From NCBI RefSeq assembly GCF_040719375.1, contig NZ_JBFDTP010000002.1, positions 1,612,001 to 1,676,000 on the forward strand: DNA of 64,000 nucleotides, written 5' to 3'. Shown in pieces: positions 41,229 to 49,201 of the stretch; the stretch's first letter is position 1, and every line of letters starts with the position of its first letter. The stretch comes from Clostridium sp. AN503. GTDB taxonomy: Bacteria > Bacillota > Clostridia > Lachnospirales > Lachnospiraceae. Position numbers and translations under genes: made by a program. The notes below the pieces were generated by a model. That model did not search any database and was not told where the DNA came from. It saw only the letters and a list, made by a program, of their open reading frames with translations.

Positions 41229-42122
41229 TCACTCCGCTCCTTGCTCCGCGCCCCCCTCGCCAAACAGAAGCTCAAACGCCTGCATACGCTTGTTCTTCTC
41301 CTTGGTTGCGTCCTCGCTCATGCGTTCCACCTGACGGCTTGTATCGTAGAGGGAGTACAGGTTATCGTCCGCAACGTAGGTGTATATCATGTCGCAATCC
41401 TTACGCTTACCGCTGAACTTGGAATCATATTTCGCCTTGGTGTAGAACCTGTTTGTGAAGTGACGGTCGAGGCCAAGAGTATTTTCACAAATGACCACAT
41501 AGTTGCCCACCCTCCTGACAGCCGTAGGGATATCCTCATAGACTTGCGCAGAGCAGAGGAATTCCATGTTGTATTTCCGGTTGAAGGAGAGCAGAGCACG
41601 CAGAGGTTGTGGGAAAGTGCGGGCATCCGAGCCAATCCCGATGTGGATCTCGTCAATGGCTATGATGCAGAGGAGTTTTTTCTTCTTTGCGTACCGGGCC
41701 GCTTCTATAATGTCGGGCCAATCACGTATCTGGGTATCCTCACGGGCGTAGTAAAAGTTCGTAGCAATATAGATAGCCTCACGCCCCCAATGCTTAATCT
41801 CCCGTTCAATATGAGCGACCATAGAGAGGGTCTTTCCCTCTCCGGGCATAGCAACGTACTGATAGACACCCCAGAACTTACGTGCCTTTAACTCAAAAAA
41901 GTCAATCAACACCCACCGGGCAAAATCAATCATCTTGGGTAACTTCTCGGGCTTTCTAAGGGCGCGGGCATAAGAGTTAAACCGGGCGGCAATATACCGC
42001 TTTGGGTAGTGCTCTTTGTACCATTTCTTACGCTTTCTAATGCTCTTATGGCGGCTGAAGTACAGGGCTTTTTCCTCAAGGAGGGGAAGTGCTACAGGGG
42101 CTTTCTTTTTTCTCTTTTTCAT
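41229..42122 (-). CDS. Zot/pI-like morphogenesis ATPase
   Basis: 297 residues (AGGAGG 5 nt before the ATG). Basic N-terminus, Walker A AMPGEGKT (91-98) and Walker B LCIIAIDE (~151-158), then IHIGIGSDARTFPQPLRALLSFNRKYNMEFLCSAQ, the arrangement of Zot/FtsK-HerA-like assembly ATPases that drive filamentous phage extrusion through the inner membrane. No clear C-terminal span, which is common in Gram-positive inovirus versions. Its place behind the pIII- and pVI-like genes mirrors the Ff order III-VI-I. Confidence 0.9.
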   Translation of the reverse strand: MKKRKKKAPVALPLLEEKALYFSRHKSIRKRKKWYKEHYPKRYIAARFNSYARALRKPEKLPKMIDFARWVLIDFFELKARKFWGVYQYVAMPGEGKTLSMVAHIEREIKHWGREAIYIATNFYYAREDTQIRDWPDIIEAARYAKKKKLLCIIAIDEIHIGIGSDARTFPQPLRALLSFNRKYNMEFLCSAQVYEDIPTAVRRVGNYVVICENTLGLDRHFTNRFYTKAKYDSKFSGKRKDCDMIYTYVADDNLYSLYDTSRQVERMSEDATKEKNKRMQAFELLFGEGGAEQGAE

Positions 42123-42131
42123 ACATACCTC

Positions 42132-42398
42132 CTATGGAATCAAATCAAATATGCGACGGACAATCCAGTTCACAACGAATATAACAATCTTGGCAAGCTT
42201 AATGCCAAAAAGGATACTAAGAATCAAAAACGCATCAGGAACGGGGAAAATCCAATTCATCCTAGCCACCAAATCCGCCAAATAAGCAACCGCATCAACC
42301 GCTTTTGACAAGGCACCGTCACCTACTGTAATAGCCGGAAAATAGGTATAGATACAACTGGAAAGCCAACTTAAAAGATTCACAATAATATCTGTCAT
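42132..42398 (-). CDS. pVI-like minor coat membrane protein
   Basis: 88 residues (AGGGGG 5 nt before the ATG). Amphipathic N-terminal half, then two hydrophobic segments (MNWIFPVPDAFLILSILFGIKLAKIVIFVVNWIVRRI in part). It lies between the adsorption-type protein and the Zot-like ATPase with 9-nt gaps on both sides, exactly where gene VI sits in Ff phages. Assignment by position, size and hydrophobicity. Confidence 0.75.
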   Translation of the reverse strand: MTDIIVNLLSWLSSCIYTYFPAITVGDGALSKAVDAVAYLADLVARMNWIFPVPDAFLILSILFGIKLAKIVIFVVNWIVRRIFDLIP

Positions 42399-42407
42399 AT
42401 TTACCCC

Positions 42408-44519
42408 CTAACCCACATGGAACTTAACATCGAACATGTCAAGCAATGAGAAAGCAAAACCAAGCCACAGAAGACAAACAAGGATAGAGCGAACTAAAGC
42501 GCAATAATCGCTGTAGTCCCTTAAATCCATTGCAACGACTTCATCAGTGCCAAAGTATGGAACCAGATCAGGAGGGACGCGGAACGTGATGACTGCCGGA
42601 GTATTTTCAAGCGTATAAGAAACATTATCAAAGATCGCGCCAAATTCAGTTAATACCTCAAAACGACTTGCCAAAGCCTCTTTAAGACCGTCAAAAGCGT
42701 CGGAAATAGCCGAGGGGTCAAATGTAAAAAAGTCTGCAATCTGACCGGGAATAGCCTTTATCGCGGCAAGAATCTTATCTAGAATGCCCCAGCCCTCGGG
42801 ATGGTCGGAGGGGTCTGGATCGGGGTCAGGTGCCGGGTCGGGATCAGGCATTGGATCGGGGTCAGGTGCCGGGTCGGGATCGGGCATTGGGTCGGGATCA
42901 GGAACCGGATCGGGGTCAGGCTTCGGTGAAGGATTAATGGAGGGCGTAAACAGTGGTTGCGTAACCGTATCGAGATTTACAACAGGTGCAGAAGATAAAT
43001 CTGCCCCCGCATCAACAGCGGCATCGACAGCAGTCATTACCTGTCCAATTGAAGTAGCTAAGTCGGGAGAGGGGTATATCTTTATCGATCCGTCCTCCTG
43101 AAGCGGTAAACTATCAATAGACTTGGCAGGATTCACATAAGCATTACCAACTTTTTTATCAATAAAATCAGCTGACCCATAAGTAACGCCGTCTTTTACA
43201 AATTTGATATTTCCAGAAAAAAAGGTATCCATTGAAGGTGACAACGAATATGTAATAGAACTACCATGGGAAGGTTGATACCATCGGTCAAACGTAAGAA
43301 TCAGTTTTCCATTAATATCGAATTTAAGTGTGCCGTCATCGTTATATGGCGCATAAATATCAAAAGAACGAGATACGGGACTACTGACCCATTGAGACCC
43401 ATTCCAAGTAAAAGTAATTGATGTATCAAAAGCGGTTATACTTTCACCACGTTTCGAATACCAGCTAGAAAAGCTTGAATTAAGCCGATTAACAGCCGAT
43501 GGTTGAGGTTCATAAATAGAATGAAGCTCATCGTATTGGTAGCCAAACGGATAGCCGTAGAAGAATTTAGCTTTACTACCATTTGGAAACAAAAAATCTG
43601 TAATATCAAGGCAGTTTTCAAGTCCATAGAACGTATACACATCATACGCTTCATAAGCAACAGAAACCGCAGTAGTGGCGGAAGGATCAGAGGCTAACGA
43701 TACAAAACCTTTTGATTTCAAAAAGTCTAGCCACTCTGTAGAGATATAATCCGAAACATGTACATTAAACTTATTATTATCAGGTTGATAAAACGTGCTA
43801 TTAGCCTCAAATGCATGGACAATATAGTTAAAATAATCACAAATAGCCTGATTTAGTTCATTCTGTGCACTATGTGGTTCTGGTTCCTCTAAATGCCCAC
43901 CAGCTTGGTCAAAAGAATCTTTTATTTGATCAATTAAATCCTGAAGCATCTGTTCTAATTCCATGCGTAATTGTTCATCTGTATTAATAGGATCAGATAG
44001 ATTAATTATATAGTCAAAATACTTATCCATTATTTCGGCAGTATTATCAATAGTTTCAGTATCATCAAAATCAAGAGAAGGCAAATCTGACAAATCATAA
44101 TCAGGACAAGCAGTACCAACAGCATAACTAAAATTGCTAACAAGATCAGTCATGGCATAATCAATAAGAATATTCCTCATTGAGCCATCATCATAATAGA
44201 TATCCTTTGCAGAAATAAGACTTTCAGACCAAGCCTCAACAGACCCCATATTTGTACCTCGCCACATAGATCGCCTAAACTCCCAGATAATCCTGTCCCA
44301 GTCAGCTTGAGTAAGACCATAAACACCAGCCGCAGTAGCAACAGTAATAAGCGCATATTGTACAAGTTCATAAGCGGCAATACCAGCAGGAATTGCTATG
44401 GCAAAAGCATGGGACTTTATTTTGCCGGAAGGAATAGAAAGCACATCAGAAACCGGGGTAAACACAAGCAAAAGAGCAGATAGTACAACACAAAACATAC
44501 GATATAATTTTCTTTTCAA
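42408..44519 (-). CDS. Large pIII-like adsorption/tip protein
   Basis: 703 residues from TTG 44519 (GGAGGTGAT upstream). N-terminal signal-type segment (MKRKLYRMFCVVLSALLLVF), a long extracellular region rich in Tyr/Asp/Ser (~40-530), a PxPDPDP-type low-complexity linker (~530-580), and a C-terminal domain with a final span (LVRSILVCLLWLGFAFSLLDMF). The signal peptide, flexible linker and C-terminal anchor match pIII, which binds the host receptor and caps the virion. It is by far the largest protein of the element; the N-terminal domain should set host range. Confidence 0.8.
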   Translation of the reverse strand: MKRKLYRMFCVVLSALLLVFTPVSDVLSIPSGKIKSHAFAIAIPAGIAAYELVQYALITVATAAGVYGLTQADWDRIIWEFRRSMWRGTNMGSVEAWSESLISAKDIYYDDGSMRNILIDYAMTDLVSNFSYAVGTACPDYDLSDLPSLDFDDTETIDNTAEIMDKYFDYIINLSDPINTDEQLRMELEQMLQDLIDQIKDSFDQAGGHLEEPEPHSAQNELNQAICDYFNYIVHAFEANSTFYQPDNNKFNVHVSDYISTEWLDFLKSKGFVSLASDPSATTAVSVAYEAYDVYTFYGLENCLDITDFLFPNGSKAKFFYGYPFGYQYDELHSIYEPQPSAVNRLNSSFSSWYSKRGESITAFDTSITFTWNGSQWVSSPVSRSFDIYAPYNDDGTLKFDINGKLILTFDRWYQPSHGSSITYSLSPSMDTFFSGNIKFVKDGVTYGSADFIDKKVGNAYVNPAKSIDSLPLQEDGSIKIYPSPDLATSIGQVMTAVDAAVDAGADLSSAPVVNLDTVTQPLFTPSINPSPKPDPDPVPDPDPMPDPDPAPDPDPMPDPDPAPDPDPDPSDHPEGWGILDKILAAIKAIPGQIADFFTFDPSAISDAFDGLKEALASRFEVLTEFGAIFDNVSYTLENTPAVITFRVPPDLVPYFGTDEVVAMDLRDYSDYCALVRSILVCLLWLGFAFSLLDMFDVKFHVG

Positions 44520-44544
44520 AACATCACCTCCAAAGAATCAAAAA

Positions 44545-44574
44545 GGCTACCAGGGGGAAAACCCCTTGGTAGCC
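44545..44574 (-). terminator. Terminator upstream of the adsorption gene
   Basis: On the minus strand GGCTACCA-AGGGG pairs with CCCC-TGGTAGCC (one bulge), followed by TTTTTGATTCTTT, only 12 nt before the adsorption gene's ribosome-binding site. In the circular form it would separate the rep end from the pIII-like gene. Its sequence is related to the hairpin at 36975-37007. Confidence 0.75.
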
Positions 44575-44585
44575 CTATAAGACTT

Positions 44586-44605
44586 ATTCAACTTTTCGTT
44601 AAACT
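44586..44605. repeat. Right direct-repeat core (attR candidate)
   Basis: The same 20-mer ATTCAACTTTTCGTTAAACT as 37026-37045. It overlaps an 11-6-11 palindrome (44599-44626). Confidence 0.7.
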
Positions 44606-44626
44606 ATTCTTTCGCGAATAGTTGAA
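44599..44626. other. 11-6-11 palindrome resembling a Xer-type core site
   Basis: Arms TTAAACTATTC (44599-44609) and GAATAGTTGAA (44616-44626) are complementary at 10 of 11 positions around a 6-nt spacer TTTCGC, the geometry of XerC/XerD sites. I cannot match it to a known dif consensus. Confidence 0.5.
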
Positions 44627-44819
44627 AAACGCTCCTGCCATAGACCACATGAACCCATACAAATATAAAATACGATCTCAACCTTCTATCGCGCTCGTTT
44701 TCTGACAAACGTAATCACTCAGAGGAATCTGATTTCCGCATCAGTCTGTTATCCTGGCATCAACAGGGACCAGGGGGACTTGCACTTTGCTGAAAAAGTA
44801 ATCTATTCAGTTGTTTTAT

Positions 44820-44860
44820 AGCGACTAGTTCACATAAAAATATTATGTGAACTAGTCGCT
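44820..44860. repeat. Perfect 18-bp inverted repeat
   Basis: Arms 44820-44837 and 44843-44860, starting AGCGACTAGTTCACATAA and with a 5-nt loop AAATA. It lies 33 nt beyond the LCP gene stop. No T run follows on the minus strand, so it is either a non-canonical terminator or a protein-binding palindrome. Confidence 0.7.
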
Positions 44861-44892
44861 GCGTCTACACATATATACATCCATATCTGTTT

Positions 44893-46677
44893 CTATACGC
44901 CAGGCCCCTGTTCCTCAGTTGTGCTGCCGCCCTGTCCTGGCCCTTCCAAAGAGCCGGTGGTATGTTCTGGAGTTTCAGTTGTTCCAGGAGTCTCGGAAGT
45001 TTCGCTACTGCCGCCATTGTCTACTCCCGGCCCTGTCTGATGGGGACCTCCTTCTTCCACCGTCGGCTGTTCAATAATACCTGAAGTCTGCTGTGTCTCT
45101 TCTTCGGTTTCCAATGGTTCGACTGTTGGCTCGGTGGATTCCGTTTCCGTGCTGCTTTCCGGTTCTGTCTCGCTCTCTGCAGTCTCGGATTCTGTCTCCG
45201 GAGGGGCTGTTTCACTGGGAGGCGCAGGTGCCTGAGTCTGAGGTTGCTGTCCGCTTCCCTGTCCGCCTCCGCTGTTGCCCTCTGTGCCGATGTTCTTGCC
45301 GGATTCCAAATCTTTGCCTGGATCTCCCAGGCCGCTGACCTCTGCAATATGAGCGCTGATCTTTTTTACATCAGCAGAAGGCACGTACTGAGCATTGTCA
45401 TAAAGAAAACTATGGAGCTGCACCACATTGCTCTCTAACGTAGTAGGTATGACACAGGACTTTTTTCCGATCTTCATTTCCTGATGGGAAAATGGGAATC
45501 CGGAGGTCTGTCCGATATAATACTTTTTGGCATTCTTAGCCATGCCGATCAGATCGTCTACCCCTACGCTGGTGGAAATCTGCGGATATACCGCTCCCAC
45601 CAGTGTCTTTAAGGTATTGAAATCTGCATTTTTGGCCTTTTCCATAGCTTGTCCCAGTACCTTGCGCTGGCGTTCGGTACGGTTGAAATCCGTGTCCATC
45701 AGCCTGAGCCTTGCATAGGCCACCGCCTGGACTCCGTCTAAATGGTTCATGCCGCCGTGATCAAGCTGTACAGAGCCGACGCCTGTGGAATTGACGGTCT
45801 CGGTGATGAAGGAGTTGATATAAGCAAATTCTTTGTCCGTGATCTCGATATCCACCCCGCCAAGCACGTTTATGGCGTCTACAACGGCTTTCCAGTTGAA
45901 TGTGGCATAATCGTCTATCTGAAGGTCTAAATTGTCACGGAGGGCGTCTGTGGCCTGTTTGTGGCCCCCCTTGAAATAAGCTTCATTGATCTTGTCGTAG
46001 TCATCTTTCTGGTCAATCCTTAAGTAACTGTCGCGGAATACTGAGACCAGACGGATCTCACCGGTCTTTTTGTTGATGCTGCAGAGCATTTCCACATCGG
46101 ACAGTGCGCCTTTTCCTACATTGCCGTCACGGGAATCCACACCATATACGGCGATGGTCCAATAGCTGTCATCGCGGACCCACTGGAATGTAAGGTATCC
46201 GGCAAAGATCACAGCAGCCAGAAGGAGCGCCTTTAAAAACCCCTTTTTCTTCTTCCTCTTTTTACCGCTCTGGGCAGAGGCGTTCTGCCGGTTCTTTGCG
46301 GTACCTGGCTGGACTTTTTTCTGCCGCAGGGGATTTTCCTTTTTCACAGGACTGGCAGCCATGTTCCTGCCGCCGCGTATGGTTCCGCGTTTCTCCCGAA
46401 AGGAAGGCGCAGAAATCTCATCTTCCTCATCGTAACCATCGTAATCGTCGTAATCGTCATAGTAATCCTGTCCGCCGGCTTCGTCTTCATCCAGATCGAA
46501 CTCCTCAAAATCCATATCGTCGTCATCTGCGTCGTATTCCACATCATCTACGTTGTCGTAGACGCGGAATGCAGGCTTTCCTCTGCGGGGCGCAGGCTGC
46601 AGCCCGTTCTTTTTTCTCTGCCGTCTGGCACGCAGGCGGTCAAGCTCATCCTCATAAGGATTATCATCATATCGCAT
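44893..46677 (-). CDS. LytR-CpsA-Psr (LCP) family cell-wall ligase
   Basis: 594 residues from the ATG at 46677 (GGAGAGG upstream; a longer in-frame start is less likely). Acidic cytosolic N-terminus (~1-120), one span (~150-170, LLLAAVIFAGYLTFQWV), then an LCP catalytic domain (VYGVDSRDGNVGKGALSDVEML, VFRDSYLRI, YARLRLMDTDFNRTERQRKVL). LCP enzymes attach secondary polymers to peptidoglycan. The last ~130 residues are Thr/Glu/Pro/Gln-rich low complexity, probably a wall-spanning or glycosylated tail. It is paired with the NlpC/P60 gene upstream. Confidence 0.9.
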   Translation of the reverse strand: MRYDDNPYEDELDRLRARRQRKKNGLQPAPRRGKPAFRVYDNVDDVEYDADDDDMDFEEFDLDEDEAGGQDYYDDYDDYDGYDEEDEISAPSFREKRGTIRGGRNMAASPVKKENPLRQKKVQPGTAKNRQNASAQSGKKRKKKKGFLKALLLAAVIFAGYLTFQWVRDDSYWTIAVYGVDSRDGNVGKGALSDVEMLCSINKKTGEIRLVSVFRDSYLRIDQKDDYDKINEAYFKGGHKQATDALRDNLDLQIDDYATFNWKAVVDAINVLGGVDIEITDKEFAYINSFITETVNSTGVGSVQLDHGGMNHLDGVQAVAYARLRLMDTDFNRTERQRKVLGQAMEKAKNADFNTLKTLVGAVYPQISTSVGVDDLIGMAKNAKKYYIGQTSGFPFSHQEMKIGKKSCVIPTTLESNVVQLHSFLYDNAQYVPSADVKKISAHIAEVSGLGDPGKDLESGKNIGTEGNSGGGQGSGQQPQTQAPAPPSETAPPETESETAESETEPESSTETESTEPTVEPLETEEETQQTSGIIEQPTVEEGGPHQTGPGVDNGGSSETSETPGTTETPEHTTGSLEGPGQGGSTTEEQGPGV

Positions 46678-46712
46678 GAACTGTTTTCCTCTCCACAAAA
46701 TAAACTCAAGAA

Positions 46713-48713
46713 TTAATCTACAAGCTTCCGGTAATATTGCCAGTTGGCGTCACGGACCGCAACTGTGACATTGTTGACGGCCGCGCTGCTCTCATGGATG
46801 CATCTTATCTTTCCGTCTGCTGTCCAGCCCAGGAACATGATGACGTGGGCGTCCGCGCCTGTGCGCACAATGATATCGCCTGGCTGCAATTCATTTCTCT
46901 GGATCCTGGTTCCGGTGACAGCAAGACCGGAGGTGCTCTCATAGGGCAGGCGCCTTCCGGTCACAGACCAGTAGACCCAGTTGATCCAGCCGGAGCAGTC
47001 CAGTCCTTTGTAAACCCTGCCTTTGTAATCCGGCGTAACCAGTACGCCGAAGCTGTTGGATGCATAGTTGGGGGCAGATGGTTTCCCACCCCAGTAATAA
47101 GGCACCCTCCCTACAGAATTCAAAGCAAAACGGATAATGTCTGTCCGCGTCTGGGACAGATCTGGGGGAAGCTGTGCCATATACGCCTCGATCTCCGCTT
47201 CTGTCAATGGATTGCGTGCGGAAATGGAGGAGACGGTAAGACCATATTTCCCAAACCAGTCCTGGCTGCTCAAAAGACGTGCGGAGGCTTTTGTGTACTG
47301 GTTCCAGCCCTGCCAGCCATCTTCCTCAAAATTGGCTTTGTCGCCGCCAATGTTGTCTATTTCAAACAGGTTGTTCTCTTCGTCGAGTCCAATGATCTTC
47401 ATATGGATGACCAGATCGACGTGTCCCGGACAGTCTGTAAGCGTTTCGGTTGTTTCCATTTCGCCGCCAGCACCAGATGGAGTATCAGAAGCGTCAGCGT
47501 CGGCTGGAGTTGCCTCTGATGTGCTGTCAGTTGAGCTGCTTTCTTCCGGAGACAGCGTATTGCCCTCAGCAGAAGCAGATTCTACCGCAGACGTCTCTGT
47601 GTTTTCCGGGGCTGCTGCAGGAGTTTCCACTGCGGAGGCGGTCTCTTTTAAGTTTCTCCGCGAAACGATCACTCCGGAGGTGCTCTCCGGCACAGTTTCT
47701 TGGGACGCCGCCGCTCGGGACGCTTCCGCCTCTGATTCAGCTTCTGATTCAGCCGCTTCGGATGCTTTCTCTGCTGTGGTCTTTCCAGCCAGGATGACTG
47801 AGGCTGAGGCAGATGTGGAAGCCCCGGCGCTGTTGTCACTGTCAGTTTCTATACTGTCAGAAACACTTTCTGAGGACTCTGAGGATTCATAAAGAGGCAG
47901 TCCCAGCGCTTCTGCTTTTGCTTCTGCCTCCAGTTCCTCCATCTCTTTGCGCTCCGCATCCTCACTCATGCAGCCGGAGCAGTAATAAACCTCGCTCATG
48001 CTGACCGTATAAGAATGGGAAAGCTCCCAGAGATTTTTGGAGTAGGAAAGAAACAGATCGTAATCCTCCACGCCTTTAAAATATGTATACAGGTTGGCCA
48101 TGGACATGATCTCAAGGACATTGGAATACGGTGTGATGGGATTGCCGTCGCCGTTCTGCGCAGTCATGCGGATATTCTTGAAAGTATTGATGGTCCAGGT
48201 ACTGGGATCTTTCAGGTCATGGCGGCTGTCCTTGGGATTGTAACGCCCCATAACGGATTTGCCTGACTTCCCGAGCCGTGCAGCCATCTGAGCCGGTGTC
48301 ACATCGGAAAAATCATAGATCCCGCTGATCCATTCCTCATCGTGAGTCATCAGGATCTTAAATGCCTCTCCTGCCAGGCTTTTTGTCATGTCACTCTGGT
48401 CGGCTCCCTCCGGAAAAAAATGGGCCAGGTTCAATTCACCGGGAGTAGGCCTCCACTCCTCTTCTGCCGCGGTAGTTTCCATCACGATCTTTGCCGTGGT
48501 CTCGGTCTCCCACTCTGAGTCCGGGAATGCAGGGGCATCTTCGGACGCCAGGGCCGTCTGGATATTGTTTGGGACATAAAAATAGGCGCCTGCTGCCGAT
48601 CCGGCTCCGAGCACCAGCATAAGGCCTGCTGCAGCCCATTTCTTTCTATAGCGAAGCATGAAACGGACCAACCGTCTCATGGATTCTTCTGTTTGATCCT
48701 TATCAAAATTCAT
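46713..48713 (-). CDS. NlpC/P60-family cell-wall hydrolase with a low-complexity linker
   Basis: 666 residues. Cytosolic N-terminus, one span (~25-48, WAAAGLMLVLGAGSAAGAYFYV), an extracellular helical region (~80-260), a long Ser/Glu/Ala/Thr-rich linker (~270-440) and a C-terminal NlpC/P60 domain (~530-665). The catalytic Cys is in GLDCSGWINWVY and the His in GADAHVIMFLG, consistent with a D,L-endopeptidase. It is upstream of the LCP gene, so a coordinated wall-remodelling pair is likely. Confidence 0.88.
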   Translation of the reverse strand: MNFDKDQTEESMRRLVRFMLRYRKKWAAAGLMLVLGAGSAAGAYFYVPNNIQTALASEDAPAFPDSEWETETTAKIVMETTAAEEEWRPTPGELNLAHFFPEGADQSDMTKSLAGEAFKILMTHDEEWISGIYDFSDVTPAQMAARLGKSGKSVMGRYNPKDSRHDLKDPSTWTINTFKNIRMTAQNGDGNPITPYSNVLEIMSMANLYTYFKGVEDYDLFLSYSKNLWELSHSYTVSMSEVYYCSGCMSEDAERKEMEELEAEAKAEALGLPLYESSESSESVSDSIETDSDNSAGASTSASASVILAGKTTAEKASEAAESEAESEAEASRAAASQETVPESTSGVIVSRRNLKETASAVETPAAAPENTETSAVESASAEGNTLSPEESSSTDSTSEATPADADASDTPSGAGGEMETTETLTDCPGHVDLVIHMKIIGLDEENNLFEIDNIGGDKANFEEDGWQGWNQYTKASARLLSSQDWFGKYGLTVSSISARNPLTEAEIEAYMAQLPPDLSQTRTDIIRFALNSVGRVPYYWGGKPSAPNYASNSFGVLVTPDYKGRVYKGLDCSGWINWVYWSVTGRRLPYESTSGLAVTGTRIQRNELQPGDIIVRTGADAHVIMFLGWTADGKIRCIHESSAAVNNVTVAVRDANWQYYRKLVD

Positions 48714-48826
48714 TGTATATACACCTTACTCCAGTTTATTCAATATCATATTGTAACATAGAAGAAAAGGGAAAAACAGAGACAAACCTTTAATATTTAC
48801 TTAAGAAACCGGAATATTTTTCACAA

Positions 48827-48855
48827 TTGACGAATCACAGGCCATGGGCTATAAT
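48827..48855 (+). promoter_or_regulatory. glmS promoter
   Basis: TTGACG (48827-48832), a 17-nt spacer and TATAAT (48850-48855); a near-consensus sigma-A promoter just before the ribozyme. Confidence 0.85.
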
Positions 48856-48894
48856 AGACCCAATCTGTGCGAGGGAGGAACAGAAGTCTATAGC

Positions 48895-49095
48895 AAAGCT
48901 AAGCGCCATGCACCTTTTGGCTGTCCGTGATCAGCCGCACCCTGCGGCTTTGGCCAGAAAGGTTAACGAGGTGGAGAGAGAATCGAATGTTCGGCGGGTG
49001 CTCTCCCATGCCCGCTCCGGGCGTGTTATATCCTGATAAATATGCGGGTGACCGCAAAACAAAGACAGGATAACCGGAGTCTTGTTTTTCCAGAA
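48895..49095 (+). ncRNA. glmS ribozyme/riboswitch
   Basis: Core features are visible: AAGCGCC at 48901-48907 (cleavage expected before the first G of GCGCC) and the conserved block from 48961 (TTAACGAGGTGGAG, ATCGAATGTTCGGCGGG, CTCTCCC) that forms the pseudoknotted core, followed by P3/P4-type stems. It senses glucosamine-6-phosphate and cleaves its own mRNA, repressing glmS. Boundaries are approximate. Confidence 0.85.
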
Positions 49096-49201
49096 TCAAA
49101 ACTGAAGATATGATGTTCAGGCTGTCTATGAAGATGGCTTCCCTTTTATTTGCTCAAAATATCGAGATTATGAAACCAACAATGGAAAGGAAATAGAGAT
49201 T

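Larger units (their letters stand above)
36975..44626. mobile_element. Integrated inovirus-like (filamentous phage) element with a CRESS-type Rep
   Basis: About 7.6 kb, bounded by related hairpin-plus-core direct repeats at 36975-37063 and 44545-44622. It contains the set expected of an inovirus: a pVIII-like coat protein with signal peptide, a pV-like ssDNA-binding candidate, a pI/Zot ATPase, a pVI-like membrane protein and a large pIII-like surface protein. It also has a CRESS-type HUH-helicase Rep with a nonanucleotide stem-loop origin, and an RHH regulator with operators. No integrase is encoded, which fits use of host XerC/D as in CTX-type phages. The exact ends are not certain because the repeats have diverged. 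Confidence 0.85.

Noticed and set aside
42784..43101. Plus-strand ORF with long GSGSG repeats
   Set aside because: Only the antisense image of the Asp-Pro repeat in the pIII-like protein.
46737..47519. 260-aa plus-strand ORF opposite the NlpC/P60 gene
   Set aside because: Antisense shadow; the minus-strand frame has the catalytic Cys and His.
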